DNA of 64,000 nt from Kluyvera ascorbata_C (lineage in GTDB: Bacteria > Pseudomonadota > Gammaproteobacteria > Enterobacterales > Enterobacteriaceae): NCBI RefSeq assembly GCF_044197065.1, contig NZ_JBIQOI010000001.1:930001-994000 (forward strand). The letters are read 5' to 3'. Both the position numbers and the translations under genes were made by a program. Numbering within the stretch: the stretch's first letter is position 1; each line of letters begins with the position of its first letter. Positions 40,921 through 49,488 of the stretch are shown here, piece by piece. The notes beneath the pieces were generated by a model. That model did no database searches and was not told the origin of the DNA. It saw nothing but the letters and a program-made list of their open reading frames with translations.

Positions 40921-42618
40921 ATGGAAAAAAAATCCGCGCAGCCGAATCGCTCGCAAAAGGTCAGCTTTCTGCATCATATCCGCCTGGTGCCGTTCTTCGG
41001 TTTTGTGCTGGGCGGCATTCTGGTGCTGTTTGCCTTGAGTTCAGGGCTGGCAGGCTATTTTATGTGGAAAGCCGATAACGACCAGCGTGATGTGACGCAG
41101 GAGCTGCAGGTTCGCGTTGGGCTTTCTGACAGCGCCAACTACCTGCGTGAAGCCCGTATTATGATGATTCATGCCGGGGCGGACAGCCGTATCGCCGAAA
41201 TGGAGAGCATGAAGAAAAACCTGGCGGCGGCTGAAAGCAGAATTAAACACTCTCAGGACGGGTTCAAACTCTACACCAATCGCAGCGTGAAAACGGCGGC
41301 CGATGAAGCGCTGGATGCTGAAATGAATCAGCGTTATAGCGCCTATTTAGACGGCATGGCACCGATGCTGAAATATGCCAAAAATGGCATGTTCGAAGCC
41401 ATCATCAACTATGAAAGCGAGCAGGCGCGCGCCCTCGACGACGCCTATAACGACGTGCGCCTGAAGGTGATTGATATTCGTACCGCGCGGGCTAACCAGC
41501 TTGCGACGTTAGCGCATGACCGTACCCGCCTCGGCGTGATGTTTATGGTCGGTGCCTTTATCCTTGCCGTCGTGATGACCATCATCACCTTTACGACCCT
41601 GCGTAGCGTGGTGATCCTGCCGTTGCAGCGAGCGGGCGCGCGTATTGCCCAGATTGCCAGCGGTAATCTCACCATGGCAGATGAACCAGTCGGACGTAGC
41701 GAAATTGGCCAGCTCAACGGCAACCTGCAAAAAATGCAGCATGCGCTGGTGCAAACCGTGGGGACTGTGCGTCAGGGCGCAGAAGAGATTTATCGCGGAA
41801 CCAGCGAAATCTCCGTGGGTAATACCGATCTCTCCTCACGTACCGAACAGCAAGCAGCGGCCATTGAACAGACGGCGGCTAGCATGGAACAGCTCGCAGC
41901 GACGGTAAAACAGAACGCCGAGAACGCTCACCATGCCAGTAAGCTGGCGGAAGATGCTTCCGGCAAAGCCACTCGCGGCGGTCAACTGGTCTCGGGCGTG
42001 GTATCAACGATGGGCAGCATCTCGACCAGTTCGAAGAAAATCTCGGAAATCACTTCGGTGATTAACAGCATTGCGTTCCAGACTAACATTCTGGCGCTGA
42101 ACGCCGCGGTCGAAGCGGCGCGTGCGGGCGAGCAGGGGCGCGGGTTTGCGGTGGTGGCCAGCGAAGTTCGCACGCTGGCAAGCCGTAGCGCCCAGGCGGC
42201 AAAAGAGATTGAAGGGCTTATCAGCGAATCGGTGACGTTGATTGAACGCGGATCTGATGAAGTGGTGCGCGCGGGGACCACGATGACCGATATTGTTGAT
42301 GCGGTGAAACGCGTGACCGACATCATGCTGGAGATTGCGGCGGCTTCTGATGAGCAGAACCGTGGTATTCAACAGGTGAGCCAGGCGGTGACCGAGATGG
42401 ATAACGTCACTCAGCAGAACGCCTCGCTGGTGGAGGAAGCTTCTGCGGCGGCGGCTTCACTGGAAGAGCAGGCGGCGCGCTTAACCGAAGCGGTTGGCAC
42501 TTTCCGCTTACAGGCCAGTGAACGTGTTGAAGCGGTTAAAACCGCGGCAAAATCGACGTTTAACCCAGCTCGCCCGGCGGCGGCCACCGCAGGCGCGGAT
42601 AACTGGGAAACGTTTTAA
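40921..42618 (+). CDS. trg: Methyl-accepting chemotaxis protein III (Trg)
   Basis: 565-residue transmembrane chemoreceptor that in E. coli senses ribose and galactose through their binding proteins. The start at 40921 has 'aagagagtt' upstream. FLHHIRLVPFFGFVLGGILVLFALSS is helix 1 as in Trg; a periplasmic four-helix sensor spans about 45-200 (PMLKYAKNGMFEAIINYESEQ as in E. coli), then helix 2, HAMP, and the signalling hairpin tip EITSVINSIAFQTNILALNAA. It ends in NWETF, the pentapeptide that tethers CheR/CheB, a tail E. coli Trg lacks. Position near cybB is as in E. coli. Confidence 0.95.
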   Translation: MEKKSAQPNRSQKVSFLHHIRLVPFFGFVLGGILVLFALSSGLAGYFMWKADNDQRDVTQELQVRVGLSDSANYLREARIMMIHAGADSRIAEMESMKKNLAAAESRIKHSQDGFKLYTNRSVKTAADEALDAEMNQRYSAYLDGMAPMLKYAKNGMFEAIINYESEQARALDDAYNDVRLKVIDIRTARANQLATLAHDRTRLGVMFMVGAFILAVVMTIITFTTLRSVVILPLQRAGARIAQIASGNLTMADEPVGRSEIGQLNGNLQKMQHALVQTVGTVRQGAEEIYRGTSEISVGNTDLSSRTEQQAAAIEQTAASMEQLAATVKQNAENAHHASKLAEDASGKATRGGQLVSGVVSTMGSISTSSKKISEITSVINSIAFQTNILALNAAVEAARAGEQGRGFAVVASEVRTLASRSAQAAKEIEGLISESVTLIERGSDEVVRAGTTMTDIVDAVKRVTDIMLEIAAASDEQNRGIQQVSQAVTEMDNVTQQNASLVEEASAAAASLEEQAARLTEAVGTFRLQASERVEAVKTAAKSTFNPARPAAATAGADNWETF

Positions 42619-42625
42619 GCGAGTG

Positions 42626-42664
42626 CCTTGCCGGATGGCGGCGTAAACGCCTTATCCGGCCTAC
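42626..42664. repeat. E. coli-type REP unit after trg
   Basis: 'gccggatggcggcgtaaacg' plus 'ccttatccggcctac', a single REP palindrome. Confidence 0.88.
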
Positions 42665-42665
42665 C

Positions 42666-42698
42666 AAAAAAAACCTCGCCACCGTAAAGGTGACGAGG
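42666..42698 (-). terminator. Terminator of the PQQ dehydrogenase gene
   Basis: On the minus strand CCTCGTCACC-tttac-GGTGGCGAGG, with one wobble pair, is followed by eight T. A strong intrinsic terminator about 60 bases past the stop. Confidence 0.92.
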
Positions 42699-42702
42699 CT
42701 GC

Positions 42703-42733
42703 GTAGGCCTGATAAGCGCAGCGCCATCAGGCA
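42703..42733. repeat. E. coli-type REP unit
   Basis: 'gtaggcctgataagcgcagc' plus 'gccatcaggc', opposite in orientation to the unit at 42626; the two flank the terminator. Confidence 0.85.
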
Positions 42734-42758
42734 CAATACGCGCACGATAGTTAGACTA

Positions 42759-45134
42759 TCAGTGGCTATCCGGCAGCGCGTAGGCAATGATGTAGTCACC
42801 GCGATCCGGCGACTGGCGTGCACCACCCGCGTTAATCACGATGTACTGTTTGCCGGTTTTCGGTGACACATAGGTCATTGGGCCAGACTGGCTGCCGACC
42901 GGCAGACGGTCTTTCCAGATCTCTTTCCCGGTTGCGGTATCAAACGCGCGCAGATAGAAATCCTGGGTACCGGCGAAGAACAACAGGCCAGATTGAGTCG
43001 AGAGCGACGCGCCGAGCGTAGGCATCCCGATAGGAATCGGCATATGCATGCGAATGCCCAGCGGCCCAGTATCTTCAACCGTACCAACCGGTACCTGCCA
43101 GACGATTTTCCCAGACTTCAGATCCACCGCAGACATGGTGCCAAACGGTGGTTTCTGGCACGGAATACCCAGCGGAGACAGGAAACGCTCGCGCATTGCG
43201 CCATACGGCGTACCGTCCATCGGAACAATACCCATCTCAATGCCGCTGGCATTCTTCGCAACATTGGCGCGCGGCACCATGTAGTTCGCCAGACCCAAAC
43301 GCATATCGTTAACGAACATCAGGCTGTTGTTCGGGTCAACGGATACGCTGCCCCAGTTCATCCCACCCAGTGAGCCAGGATACTGCAGGGAGCGGTCTTC
43401 GCCCGGTGGGGTGAAGATGCCCTGATGACGCATCTCTTTAAACTGAATGCGGCACAGCAGCAGGTCAATCGGCGTAGCGCCCCACATATCGGACTCTTTC
43501 AACTGCTCGTTGCCGATCATCGGCATGCCGACGGAGTAAGGCTGAGTAGGAGAATAGCGTTCGCCAGGAACGTTACCCGCCGGAACCGGACGTTCTTCGA
43601 CTTTGGCTACCGGCTCGCCGGTTTCACGGTTGAGCATAAAGATCATGCCCTGTTTACTGGTTTGGACCAGCACCGGCGTTGTGCCGCCTTTACCATCTGG
43701 CAGGTCGTACAGCAGCGGCTGAGATGGCAGGTCGAAGTCCCACAGGTCGTGGTGGGTGGTTTGATAGTGCCAGCGTACTTTACCGGTGGTGGCGTCTACC
43801 GCCACGATAGAGGAGCTGTATTTATCGTCGAGCGCGGTACGCTCACCGGCCCAGAAATCTGGGGTGGCGTTACCGGTTGGCAGATAAACCAGGTTCAGCT
43901 TCGCGTCATAAGACATGGCGGACCAGACGTTCGGCGTTCCGCGCGTGTAGGTCATGCCCTCTGGTGGCAAGCCGGTCAGGTTCGGGTTGCCCGGATCCCA
44001 TGCCCAGGCAAGTTTGCCGGTGTGGACATCATAGGCACGAACCACGCCCGGTGGTTCTCCGGTAGAGAAGTTATCGGCAACGCGACCACCGACCACCACC
44101 ACGTTACCCGCCACTAATGGCGTAGAGGTCTGCTGGTAGTAGCCCGGTTTGATGTCGCCCATACCGACGCTGAGATCAACCACACCGTGGTTGCCAAAGT
44201 CGTCGCACACTTTGCCGTTATCGGCGTTGATGGCAATCAGACGGGCATCCGTAGTCGGCAGGAATAGACGACGCGGGCAGGCGGCGGGTTGCGTCGCCGT
44301 GGCTGGCGTGGTCAGTGCCTGAGTGTCCTCAAAATAACCGAGACCACGGCAGCGCTGCCAGTTTGGTGCGGTAGCTTTTGAATCGTAACGCCATTTCTCT
44401 TTACCGGAATCGACATCCAGCGCCAGCACTTTACTGTACGGCGTGCAGACGAACAGCGTGTCGCCAACCTGCAACGGGGTATTCTGATCTTCGGCACCTG
44501 AACCGTTGCTCTGTGGAATATCACCCGTATGAGCAACCCATGCGATCTGCAGCTTATCGATATTCTGCTTGTTGATCTGGTCTAACGCGGCAAAACGGTC
44601 GCCGTGAGTGGTGTTACCCCAATGCTCCCAGTTTTTCTGCGCTTCGCCTGGCGCTACCGGTTTAACCGGTACCGATTCCGTCGCGGAGACCAGCGTCTGC
44701 GGCTTGAACATACCGCCAACGCTCACCAGCAGGATAACGGCGATAATCCCGGCGAGGCTAAATGCCGGGCCTTTTTTCGCAGGCTGCGCGTGGGACATAA
44801 ACGGCCATACCAGCGCACAAAGAAACGCCAGTACGCCAAAGGTAAACAGGCGCGAGAAGAGTGGCCAGAAATCCCAGCCCGCATCGCTGATAGACCAGAC
44901 GATCGCCACAATAAACGCCAACGCGTACAGTACAATCCCGCCGCGACGCTGACGGGCGATCAGAATGGCGCTGACCACCATTACAATCCCCATCAGCGTA
45001 AAGAACCAGGTGCCACCGACGCTGGCGAGCTTAGCCCCCAGCGCGCCGATAGCCAGGCCGACGATCAACATCAGCGTGATAAGAAGCCACTGCAGGACCC
45101 GTGGGAATCCTCGTGGCACGTTGCCAGTTGCCAT
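42759..45134 (-). CDS. Membrane-bound PQQ-dependent dehydrogenase, glucose/quinate/shikimate family (probable quinate/shikimate dehydrogenase)
   Basis: 791-residue enzyme anchored by about five N-terminal helices (residues 12-140), with a periplasmic eight-bladed PQQ propeller. It passes electrons to ubiquinone. The start at 45134 (MATGNVPRGFPRV) has 'aaggagaacgg' upstream. Active-site residues match E. coli Gcd at Asp466 (HHDLWDFDLP) and Lys494 (QTSKQGMIF). Gcd His262, which shapes glucose binding, is Tyr233 here (CTPYSKVLALD against CTAHQRLFALD). The overall sequence is well diverged from Gcd. Next to pcaQ-pcaGH and in a window with quiC, oxidation of quinate and shikimate is the best guess; glucose remains possible. 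Confidence 0.9.
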   Translation of the reverse strand: MATGNVPRGFPRVLQWLLITLMLIVGLAIGALGAKLASVGGTWFFTLMGIVMVVSAILIARQRRGGIVLYALAFIVAIVWSISDAGWDFWPLFSRLFTFGVLAFLCALVWPFMSHAQPAKKGPAFSLAGIIAVILLVSVGGMFKPQTLVSATESVPVKPVAPGEAQKNWEHWGNTTHGDRFAALDQINKQNIDKLQIAWVAHTGDIPQSNGSGAEDQNTPLQVGDTLFVCTPYSKVLALDVDSGKEKWRYDSKATAPNWQRCRGLGYFEDTQALTTPATATQPAACPRRLFLPTTDARLIAINADNGKVCDDFGNHGVVDLSVGMGDIKPGYYQQTSTPLVAGNVVVVGGRVADNFSTGEPPGVVRAYDVHTGKLAWAWDPGNPNLTGLPPEGMTYTRGTPNVWSAMSYDAKLNLVYLPTGNATPDFWAGERTALDDKYSSSIVAVDATTGKVRWHYQTTHHDLWDFDLPSQPLLYDLPDGKGGTTPVLVQTSKQGMIFMLNRETGEPVAKVEERPVPAGNVPGERYSPTQPYSVGMPMIGNEQLKESDMWGATPIDLLLCRIQFKEMRHQGIFTPPGEDRSLQYPGSLGGMNWGSVSVDPNNSLMFVNDMRLGLANYMVPRANVAKNASGIEMGIVPMDGTPYGAMRERFLSPLGIPCQKPPFGTMSAVDLKSGKIVWQVPVGTVEDTGPLGIRMHMPIPIGMPTLGASLSTQSGLLFFAGTQDFYLRAFDTATGKEIWKDRLPVGSQSGPMTYVSPKTGKQYIVINAGGARQSPDRGDYIIAYALPDSH

Positions 45135-45265
45135 ACCGTTCTCCTTAAAAACAGCAAAATGCGCACAGTTGAACCATGTGGTGTGTTTTGTGCTGTGCTT
45201 TTGTTTTGAATGAAATGTTAACGTGCTTCTAAATGAGGTATTTAGTTTGTATATGCAATCACGCA

Positions 45266-45281
45266 TGAACCATTTGGTTAA
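45266..45281. promoter_or_regulatory. Candidate PcaQ/LysR-type site before the PQQ dehydrogenase
   Basis: TGAACC-ATTT-GGTTAA, close to the AACC-N4-GGTT dyad described for PcaQ sites, lies 132-147 bases upstream of the dehydrogenase ATG. A weaker copy AACC-ATGT-GGTG occurs at 45172-45183. Confidence 0.45.
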
Positions 45282-45421
45282 ATTATGGATATGATAGATC
45301 TGTTAAATTGCATTGCGCAATTGTTAATAAATAATTTCGCATTAATTGCGTAGAGCAAAAGTAAAATAGCGCGGAAAAGCGAAGGTACTTAGCCCGCCAG
45401 GCGACGGGCCGGTGTGAATTT

Positions 45422-46345
45422 TCAGGAAGGCATTGACTTGCGGACTGCGCTTAATAGCGTCTGTGCACCAGAAGAAAGCGGGGTATCCACCCGGGTCAGG
45501 ATACCAATGGGCTCCCCCTGGCCCTGGGTCGCAATCGGCAGGGCGGTCAGCACGCCTCGGCGCAAATCGTCCTTCACCGCGCCGGAAGGAACGAACCAGA
45601 TATAGTTGAAGTCAACCGTCAACTGGCGAGAGAGCGACGCGGAAAGCGTCTCGATGCAGCCAGCAGGCATTTTACAGCCCTGGCTTTGTAGCAGCGTTTC
45701 CGCATTCTGGCGGGGAACGGTACCTTTCGGTGAAACCACCACCGGCCATTCCAGCACGCGGCTCAGGGTGATGTTTTCGTGCAGCAGCGGGTGGTCGGGG
45801 CGGACAACCAGCTTCAACGATTCCAGGAATAACAGCTCATAGTTCAACCCGGTCATCAGTTCCGGATCGGACATGCGGCCAATGCCCAGATCGATATCGC
45901 CGGACTTTAGCGCCGCCAGCAGCATCGTATTGTTCATAGTGGCGACCTGAAGCGTCACGTCTTTTTGCTGCTGGTGAAATTGACCAATAACGGCGGGGAG
46001 CACGCCGAGCGCGGCGGTGGGGAGGGCACCGATGCGCACCACATCATTATTAACACCTTCTTTACGTATCAGCGCCTGGCCGGCGGTATTCAGCGCATCA
46101 AGCACCTTCACGGCGTGGGTTAAAAATTGTTCACCCACGAGGGTGAGCTGCGCCCCCAGACGGCCGCGTTCAAAGAGCCGTGTACCGGTGAGCTGTTCAA
46201 GTTCATTGAGCGTCTTGGAGAGCGCTGGCTGGCTTAGATTAAGGGTTTCAGCCGCTCGCCCCAAAGTTCCTTGCTGGGCGACGGCTACGAATGTGTGCAG
46301 ATGGCGCAGGCGAATGCGCTGACTAAAGAGTGCGTTTTTTTCCAT
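45422..46345 (-). CDS. pcaQ: PcaQ, LysR-type activator of protocatechuate genes
   Basis: 307 residues: helix-turn-helix at about 12-70 (RIRLRHLHTFVAVAQQGTLGRAAETLNLSQPALSKTLNELEQLTGTRLFERGR) and a co-inducer domain with DIDLGIGRMSDPELMTGLNYELLF, characteristic of the PcaQ/GbpR branch. It lies 169 bases after pcaG on the same strand, with a hairpin between. PcaQ responds to carboxymuconate or carboxymuconolactone in other bacteria and activates pcaHG. Candidate sites are seen upstream of pcaH and of the PQQ enzyme. Confidence 0.9.
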   Translation of the reverse strand: MEKNALFSQRIRLRHLHTFVAVAQQGTLGRAAETLNLSQPALSKTLNELEQLTGTRLFERGRLGAQLTLVGEQFLTHAVKVLDALNTAGQALIRKEGVNNDVVRIGALPTAALGVLPAVIGQFHQQQKDVTLQVATMNNTMLLAALKSGDIDLGIGRMSDPELMTGLNYELLFLESLKLVVRPDHPLLHENITLSRVLEWPVVVSPKGTVPRQNAETLLQSQGCKMPAGCIETLSASLSRQLTVDFNYIWFVPSGAVKDDLRRGVLTALPIATQGQGEPIGILTRVDTPLSSGAQTLLSAVRKSMPS

Positions 46346-46475
46346 AAGCGATGTTAAAAACAGAGCGGCATGAGTGACAAGTAATGTTGTTTAAATTTGA
46401 TAACTTGCTAGCAAATTATTATTAACATTTGTGCGGTTTAACAGACAAGTGATTTGTTGAAAATGGAGAAATTCT

Positions 46476-46496
46476 CGGCGTCGCAACGCGACGCCG
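46476..46496 (-). terminator. Hairpin between pcaG and pcaQ
   Basis: Perfect inverted repeat CGGCGTCGC-aac-GCGACGCCG 19 bases past the pcaG stop. The T-run on the minus strand is short ('agaattt'), so termination may be partial and allow some read-through into pcaQ. Confidence 0.6.
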
Positions 46497-46514
46497 GGTC
46501 AAAACGCACCAACC

Positions 46515-47135
46515 TTACAGATCAAAAAACACCGTTTCGTTCTCGCCCTGCAAATAAATATCGAACCGATATACCGTCTCGTTGCCGCGCGTCTCTTTAT
46601 GCGCAATCAGCGTCTTGCGGCGCACTTCCCACTCAATCAGATTCAGCACCGGGTCTTTGCTGTTTGCATCCTGCTCGTCCGGGAAGTACATCCGCGTATT
46701 CAGGCCGATGTTGATCCCGCGCGCCACGATCCACAGATTGACATGCGGTGCCATCATGCGCCCATCACGGCCGACCGCTTGTCCTGGCTTAACGGTATCA
46801 AAACGCCAGACGCCGCTGTCGAAGTTCGAGCAGGCGCGGCCCCAGCCGCGAAAATCGTCATCCAGCGCTTTTTCGTGCTGCTGGTCTGCGACATGGTTAT
46901 AACGCCCGGCGGCGTTGGCTTGCCATATTTCAATCAGCACATCGCGCACCGGCGTGCCGGAGCCATCGAACACGCGTCCCTCGATGGCAATATGCTCTCC
47001 GGGCGTGTGGCTGTTGGTGAGGGTTGAACCAAAGTTCTTCTCAAAAATATGGAAGCCAGCGGCATCCGGCGCCAGACCAATGTGCACATAAGGGCCGGCG
47101 GTTTGTGACGCCGTTTCCGGTAAATAGTCTTTCAT
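46515..47135 (-). CDS. pcaG: Protocatechuate 3,4-dioxygenase alpha subunit
   Basis: 206-residue subunit of the non-haem Fe(III) intradiol dioxygenase that opens protocatechuate to beta-carboxy-cis,cis-muconate. ETASQTAGPYVHIGLAPDAAGF at the N-terminus and VLIEIWQANAAGRYNH near 75 are typical; the alpha subunit lacks the full iron-ligand set, which sits in beta. The start overlaps the pcaH stop by 4 bases. The operon order is pcaH-pcaG. Confidence 0.95.
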   Translation of the reverse strand: MKDYLPETASQTAGPYVHIGLAPDAAGFHIFEKNFGSTLTNSHTPGEHIAIEGRVFDGSGTPVRDVLIEIWQANAAGRYNHVADQQHEKALDDDFRGWGRACSNFDSGVWRFDTVKPGQAVGRDGRMMAPHVNLWIVARGINIGLNTRMYFPDEQDANSKDPVLNLIEWEVRRKTLIAHKETRGNETVYRFDIYLQGENETVFFDL

Positions 47136-47872
47136 CGAGCAGCCCCCTGAGTACGGTTTTCAAACAGCGTGGCGCGCTGGCCGCGCAGCACCAGATCAAA
47201 ACGATAGGCCAGGCAGTCGAGCGGCACGGCGGCATGGGTATCCAGTTCGGCAATAAGCGTACGAACGGCATCATCGTTATTGATAGTTTTGACGATAGGG
47301 CACTGCTTGATAAGCGGGTCACCCTCAAAGTACATCTGGGTGATCAGGCGTTGGGCGAACGCTTCACCAAAAATGGAGAAGTGAATATGCGAAGGACGCC
47401 AGTCGCTCACCTGGTTGCGCCACGGGTACGGGCCGGGCTTAATGGTGCGGAAGAAGTAATAGCCATTTTCATCGGTAAGCACGCGTCCGCAGCCGCCGAA
47501 GTTAGGGTCAATCGGGGCCAGATACTGATCCTTCTTATGGCGGTAGCGTCCGCCGGCGTTGGCCTGCCACACTTCAACCAGCGTATTTTTCAGCGGGCGA
47601 CCGAAACCATCGCGCACGTAGCCGTGAACGATGATGCGCTCGCCAATCGGTAAACCGTCTTTGGCATAGTTGAGGATCAGGTCGTTATCCAGTGGGCCAA
47701 GGTCCTGCTGGGAAAAGACCGGACCAGTGATTTCTGACAGCGAATTTTGCAGCGAGATAAGGGCATTGCGCGGCGAGCGCAGCACGCTGGTTTTATAGCC
47801 CGGCGCGTGGGCTGGGGGATGATTGTTGTAATCCCGGTGAATCACTTCTTGCGGTGACCATTTTGTGCTCAT
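47132..47872 (-). CDS. pcaH: Protocatechuate 3,4-dioxygenase beta subunit
   Basis: 246-residue catalytic subunit. The iron ligands fit two Tyr and two His: Tyr in NAGGRYRHKKDQ and in NGYYFFRTIKPGPYPWRN, His in WRPSHIHFSIFG. VEVWQANAGGRY is the intradiol-dioxygenase signature. First gene of pcaHG; 227-base divergent region to hglS, containing a LysR-type dyad at 47963-47977. The later beta-ketoadipate genes (pcaB, C, D, I, J, F) are not in the window. Confidence 0.96.
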   Translation of the reverse strand: MSTKWSPQEVIHRDYNNHPPAHAPGYKTSVLRSPRNALISLQNSLSEITGPVFSQQDLGPLDNDLILNYAKDGLPIGERIIVHGYVRDGFGRPLKNTLVEVWQANAGGRYRHKKDQYLAPIDPNFGGCGRVLTDENGYYFFRTIKPGPYPWRNQVSDWRPSHIHFSIFGEAFAQRLITQMYFEGDPLIKQCPIVKTINNDDAVRTLIAELDTHAAVPLDCLAYRFDLVLRGQRATLFENRTQGAAR

Positions 47873-47962
47873 AGGTGGCTCCGTGTAGGGTATTTTATTA
47901 TTGCCACAGACAGTGTGTGTAAATATATTGTTAATTTAAAGTGAATTTAAGGTGCATTTTTA

Positions 47963-47983
47963 ATAACCCAAGGTTATGTAACC
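47963..47983. promoter_or_regulatory. LysR-type (PcaQ-like) dyad upstream of pcaH
   Basis: ATAACC-CAA-GGTTAT, a perfect 15-bp T-N11-A dyad, overlaps a second one, GGTTA-TG-TAACC. Three half-sites in a row fit the recognition and activation sites of LysR-type regulators. It lies 91-111 bases before the pcaH ATG and 117 before hglS. Confidence 0.65.
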
Positions 47984-48099
47984 AGATCCCTTCACTCAAT
48001 AAGTTCAGTCAGTTGCCGCGATCACAGTTTGTAAATTCTTACCGCGTAGCGTCATGGCCTTTCCTACACTGCAAATATATTCACAGGAGGCAAGGCATC

Positions 48100-49443
48100 A
48101 TGGCGCACACCCTTTCGGCGGATGATATTCGTGAGGAATTTTCACAAGCAATGTCGGCAATGTATCAGCAAGAAGTTCCGCAATATGGAACGCTGCTGGC
48201 ATTAGTGGCTGACGTAAACCTGGCCGTGCTGGAAAATAATACGCGTCTGTATGAACAGCTGGCCAATGCGGATGAACTTGCGCGCCTCAACGTTGAACGT
48301 CACGGCGCGATCCGGGTGGGGACGGCAGAAGAGCTTTCCACGCTGTGCCGGATGTTCGCCATAATGGGCATGGAACCGGTGGGCTACTACGATCTGTCGG
48401 TGGCGAACGTACCGGTACACTCGACGGCGTTTCGTCCGGTGGACGACGCGGCGCTGCAGCGTAATCCATTTCGTATTTTTACCTCTTTATTACGTCTTGA
48501 GCTTATCGACGACCCGAATCTGCGCCAGAAAGCGGCGAAGATCCTCGCCGAGCGGGATATCTTTACGCCGCGCTGTCGGGCGCTGATGAATCTGCATGAT
48601 GATCAGGGCGGGTTCACCGCGCCGCAGGCGCAGGAATTTGTGAAAGAAGCGCTGGAAACGTTCCGCTGGCATCGGCATACCACCGTTGACCAGCAGACCT
48701 ATCAGGCGCTCAACCAGCAGCATCGCTTGATTGCCGATGTGGTCTGTTTCCCAGGCTGCCACATTAACCATCTCACCCCACGCACGCTGGATATTGACCG
48801 CGTTCAAGAGCTGATGTCCGATTACGGCATTGAGCCGAAGGCGGTGATTGAAGGGCCGCCGCGCCGGGCGGTGCCGCTGTTATTACGTCAGACCAGCTTT
48901 AAAGCGTTGGAAGAGCCGGTGCAGTTTGCCGGGGAATCGGACGGTACGCACACGGCGCGCTTTGGCGAAATTGAACAGCGTGGGGTGGCGTTAACGCCTA
49001 AGGGCCGCGCGCTGTATGACACACTGCTTAGCGAGGCGGGGGTAGGTAAAGATAACCTGACGCATCAGCAGCATTTGCAAGAGGTGTTCAAAGCGTTCCC
49101 GGACAGCGAGTTTTTACTGCGTCAGCAGGGGCTTGCCTGGTTCCGCTATCGCCTGACGCCGACCGGTGATGCCCACCGCCAGGCAATTCATCCGGGCGAT
49201 GACCCACAGCCGTTTATCGAACGCGGCTGGATTATCGCCCAACCCATCACCTATGAAGATTTTCTGCCGGTGAGCGCCGCCGGGATTTTCCAGTCGAATC
49301 TGGGCGGCGACGGGCAAACGCGCACGCAGGGGAATGCCAGCCGCGATGCCTTTGAAGCGGCGCTAGGCCGACAGGTACTGGACGAATTCAGTCTGTATGA
49401 GGAGGCGTCGCTACGCAGCAAACGGCGTTGCGGTCTGCTCTGA
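48100..49443 (+). CDS. hglS: 2-oxoadipate dioxygenase/decarboxylase HglS (YdcJ)
   Basis: 447-residue Fe(II)-dependent VOC-fold (DUF1338) enzyme that turns 2-oxoadipate into D-2-hydroxyglutarate in lysine catabolism. The start at 48100 (MAHTLSADDIREEFSQAMSAMY) follows 'caggaggcaag' and gives exactly the E. coli YdcJ length. A metal-ligand His is expected in the AIRVGTAEE region (RHGAIRVG); VCFPGCHINHLTPRTLDID and FKALEEPVQF are near-identical to E. coli. Divergent from pcaH; no other lysine-degradation gene is near, so shared regulation with pca genes is possible but unproven. Confidence 0.94.
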   Translation: MAHTLSADDIREEFSQAMSAMYQQEVPQYGTLLALVADVNLAVLENNTRLYEQLANADELARLNVERHGAIRVGTAEELSTLCRMFAIMGMEPVGYYDLSVANVPVHSTAFRPVDDAALQRNPFRIFTSLLRLELIDDPNLRQKAAKILAERDIFTPRCRALMNLHDDQGGFTAPQAQEFVKEALETFRWHRHTTVDQQTYQALNQQHRLIADVVCFPGCHINHLTPRTLDIDRVQELMSDYGIEPKAVIEGPPRRAVPLLLRQTSFKALEEPVQFAGESDGTHTARFGEIEQRGVALTPKGRALYDTLLSEAGVGKDNLTHQQHLQEVFKAFPDSEFLLRQQGLAWFRYRLTPTGDAHRQAIHPGDDPQPFIERGWIIAQPITYEDFLPVSAAGIFQSNLGGDGQTRTQGNASRDAFEAALGRQVLDEFSLYEEASLRSKRRCGLL

Positions 49444-49488
49444 AACGGGTACTCTGCACAGGAGTGAAGAGAAAAAGGATGAGAATCA

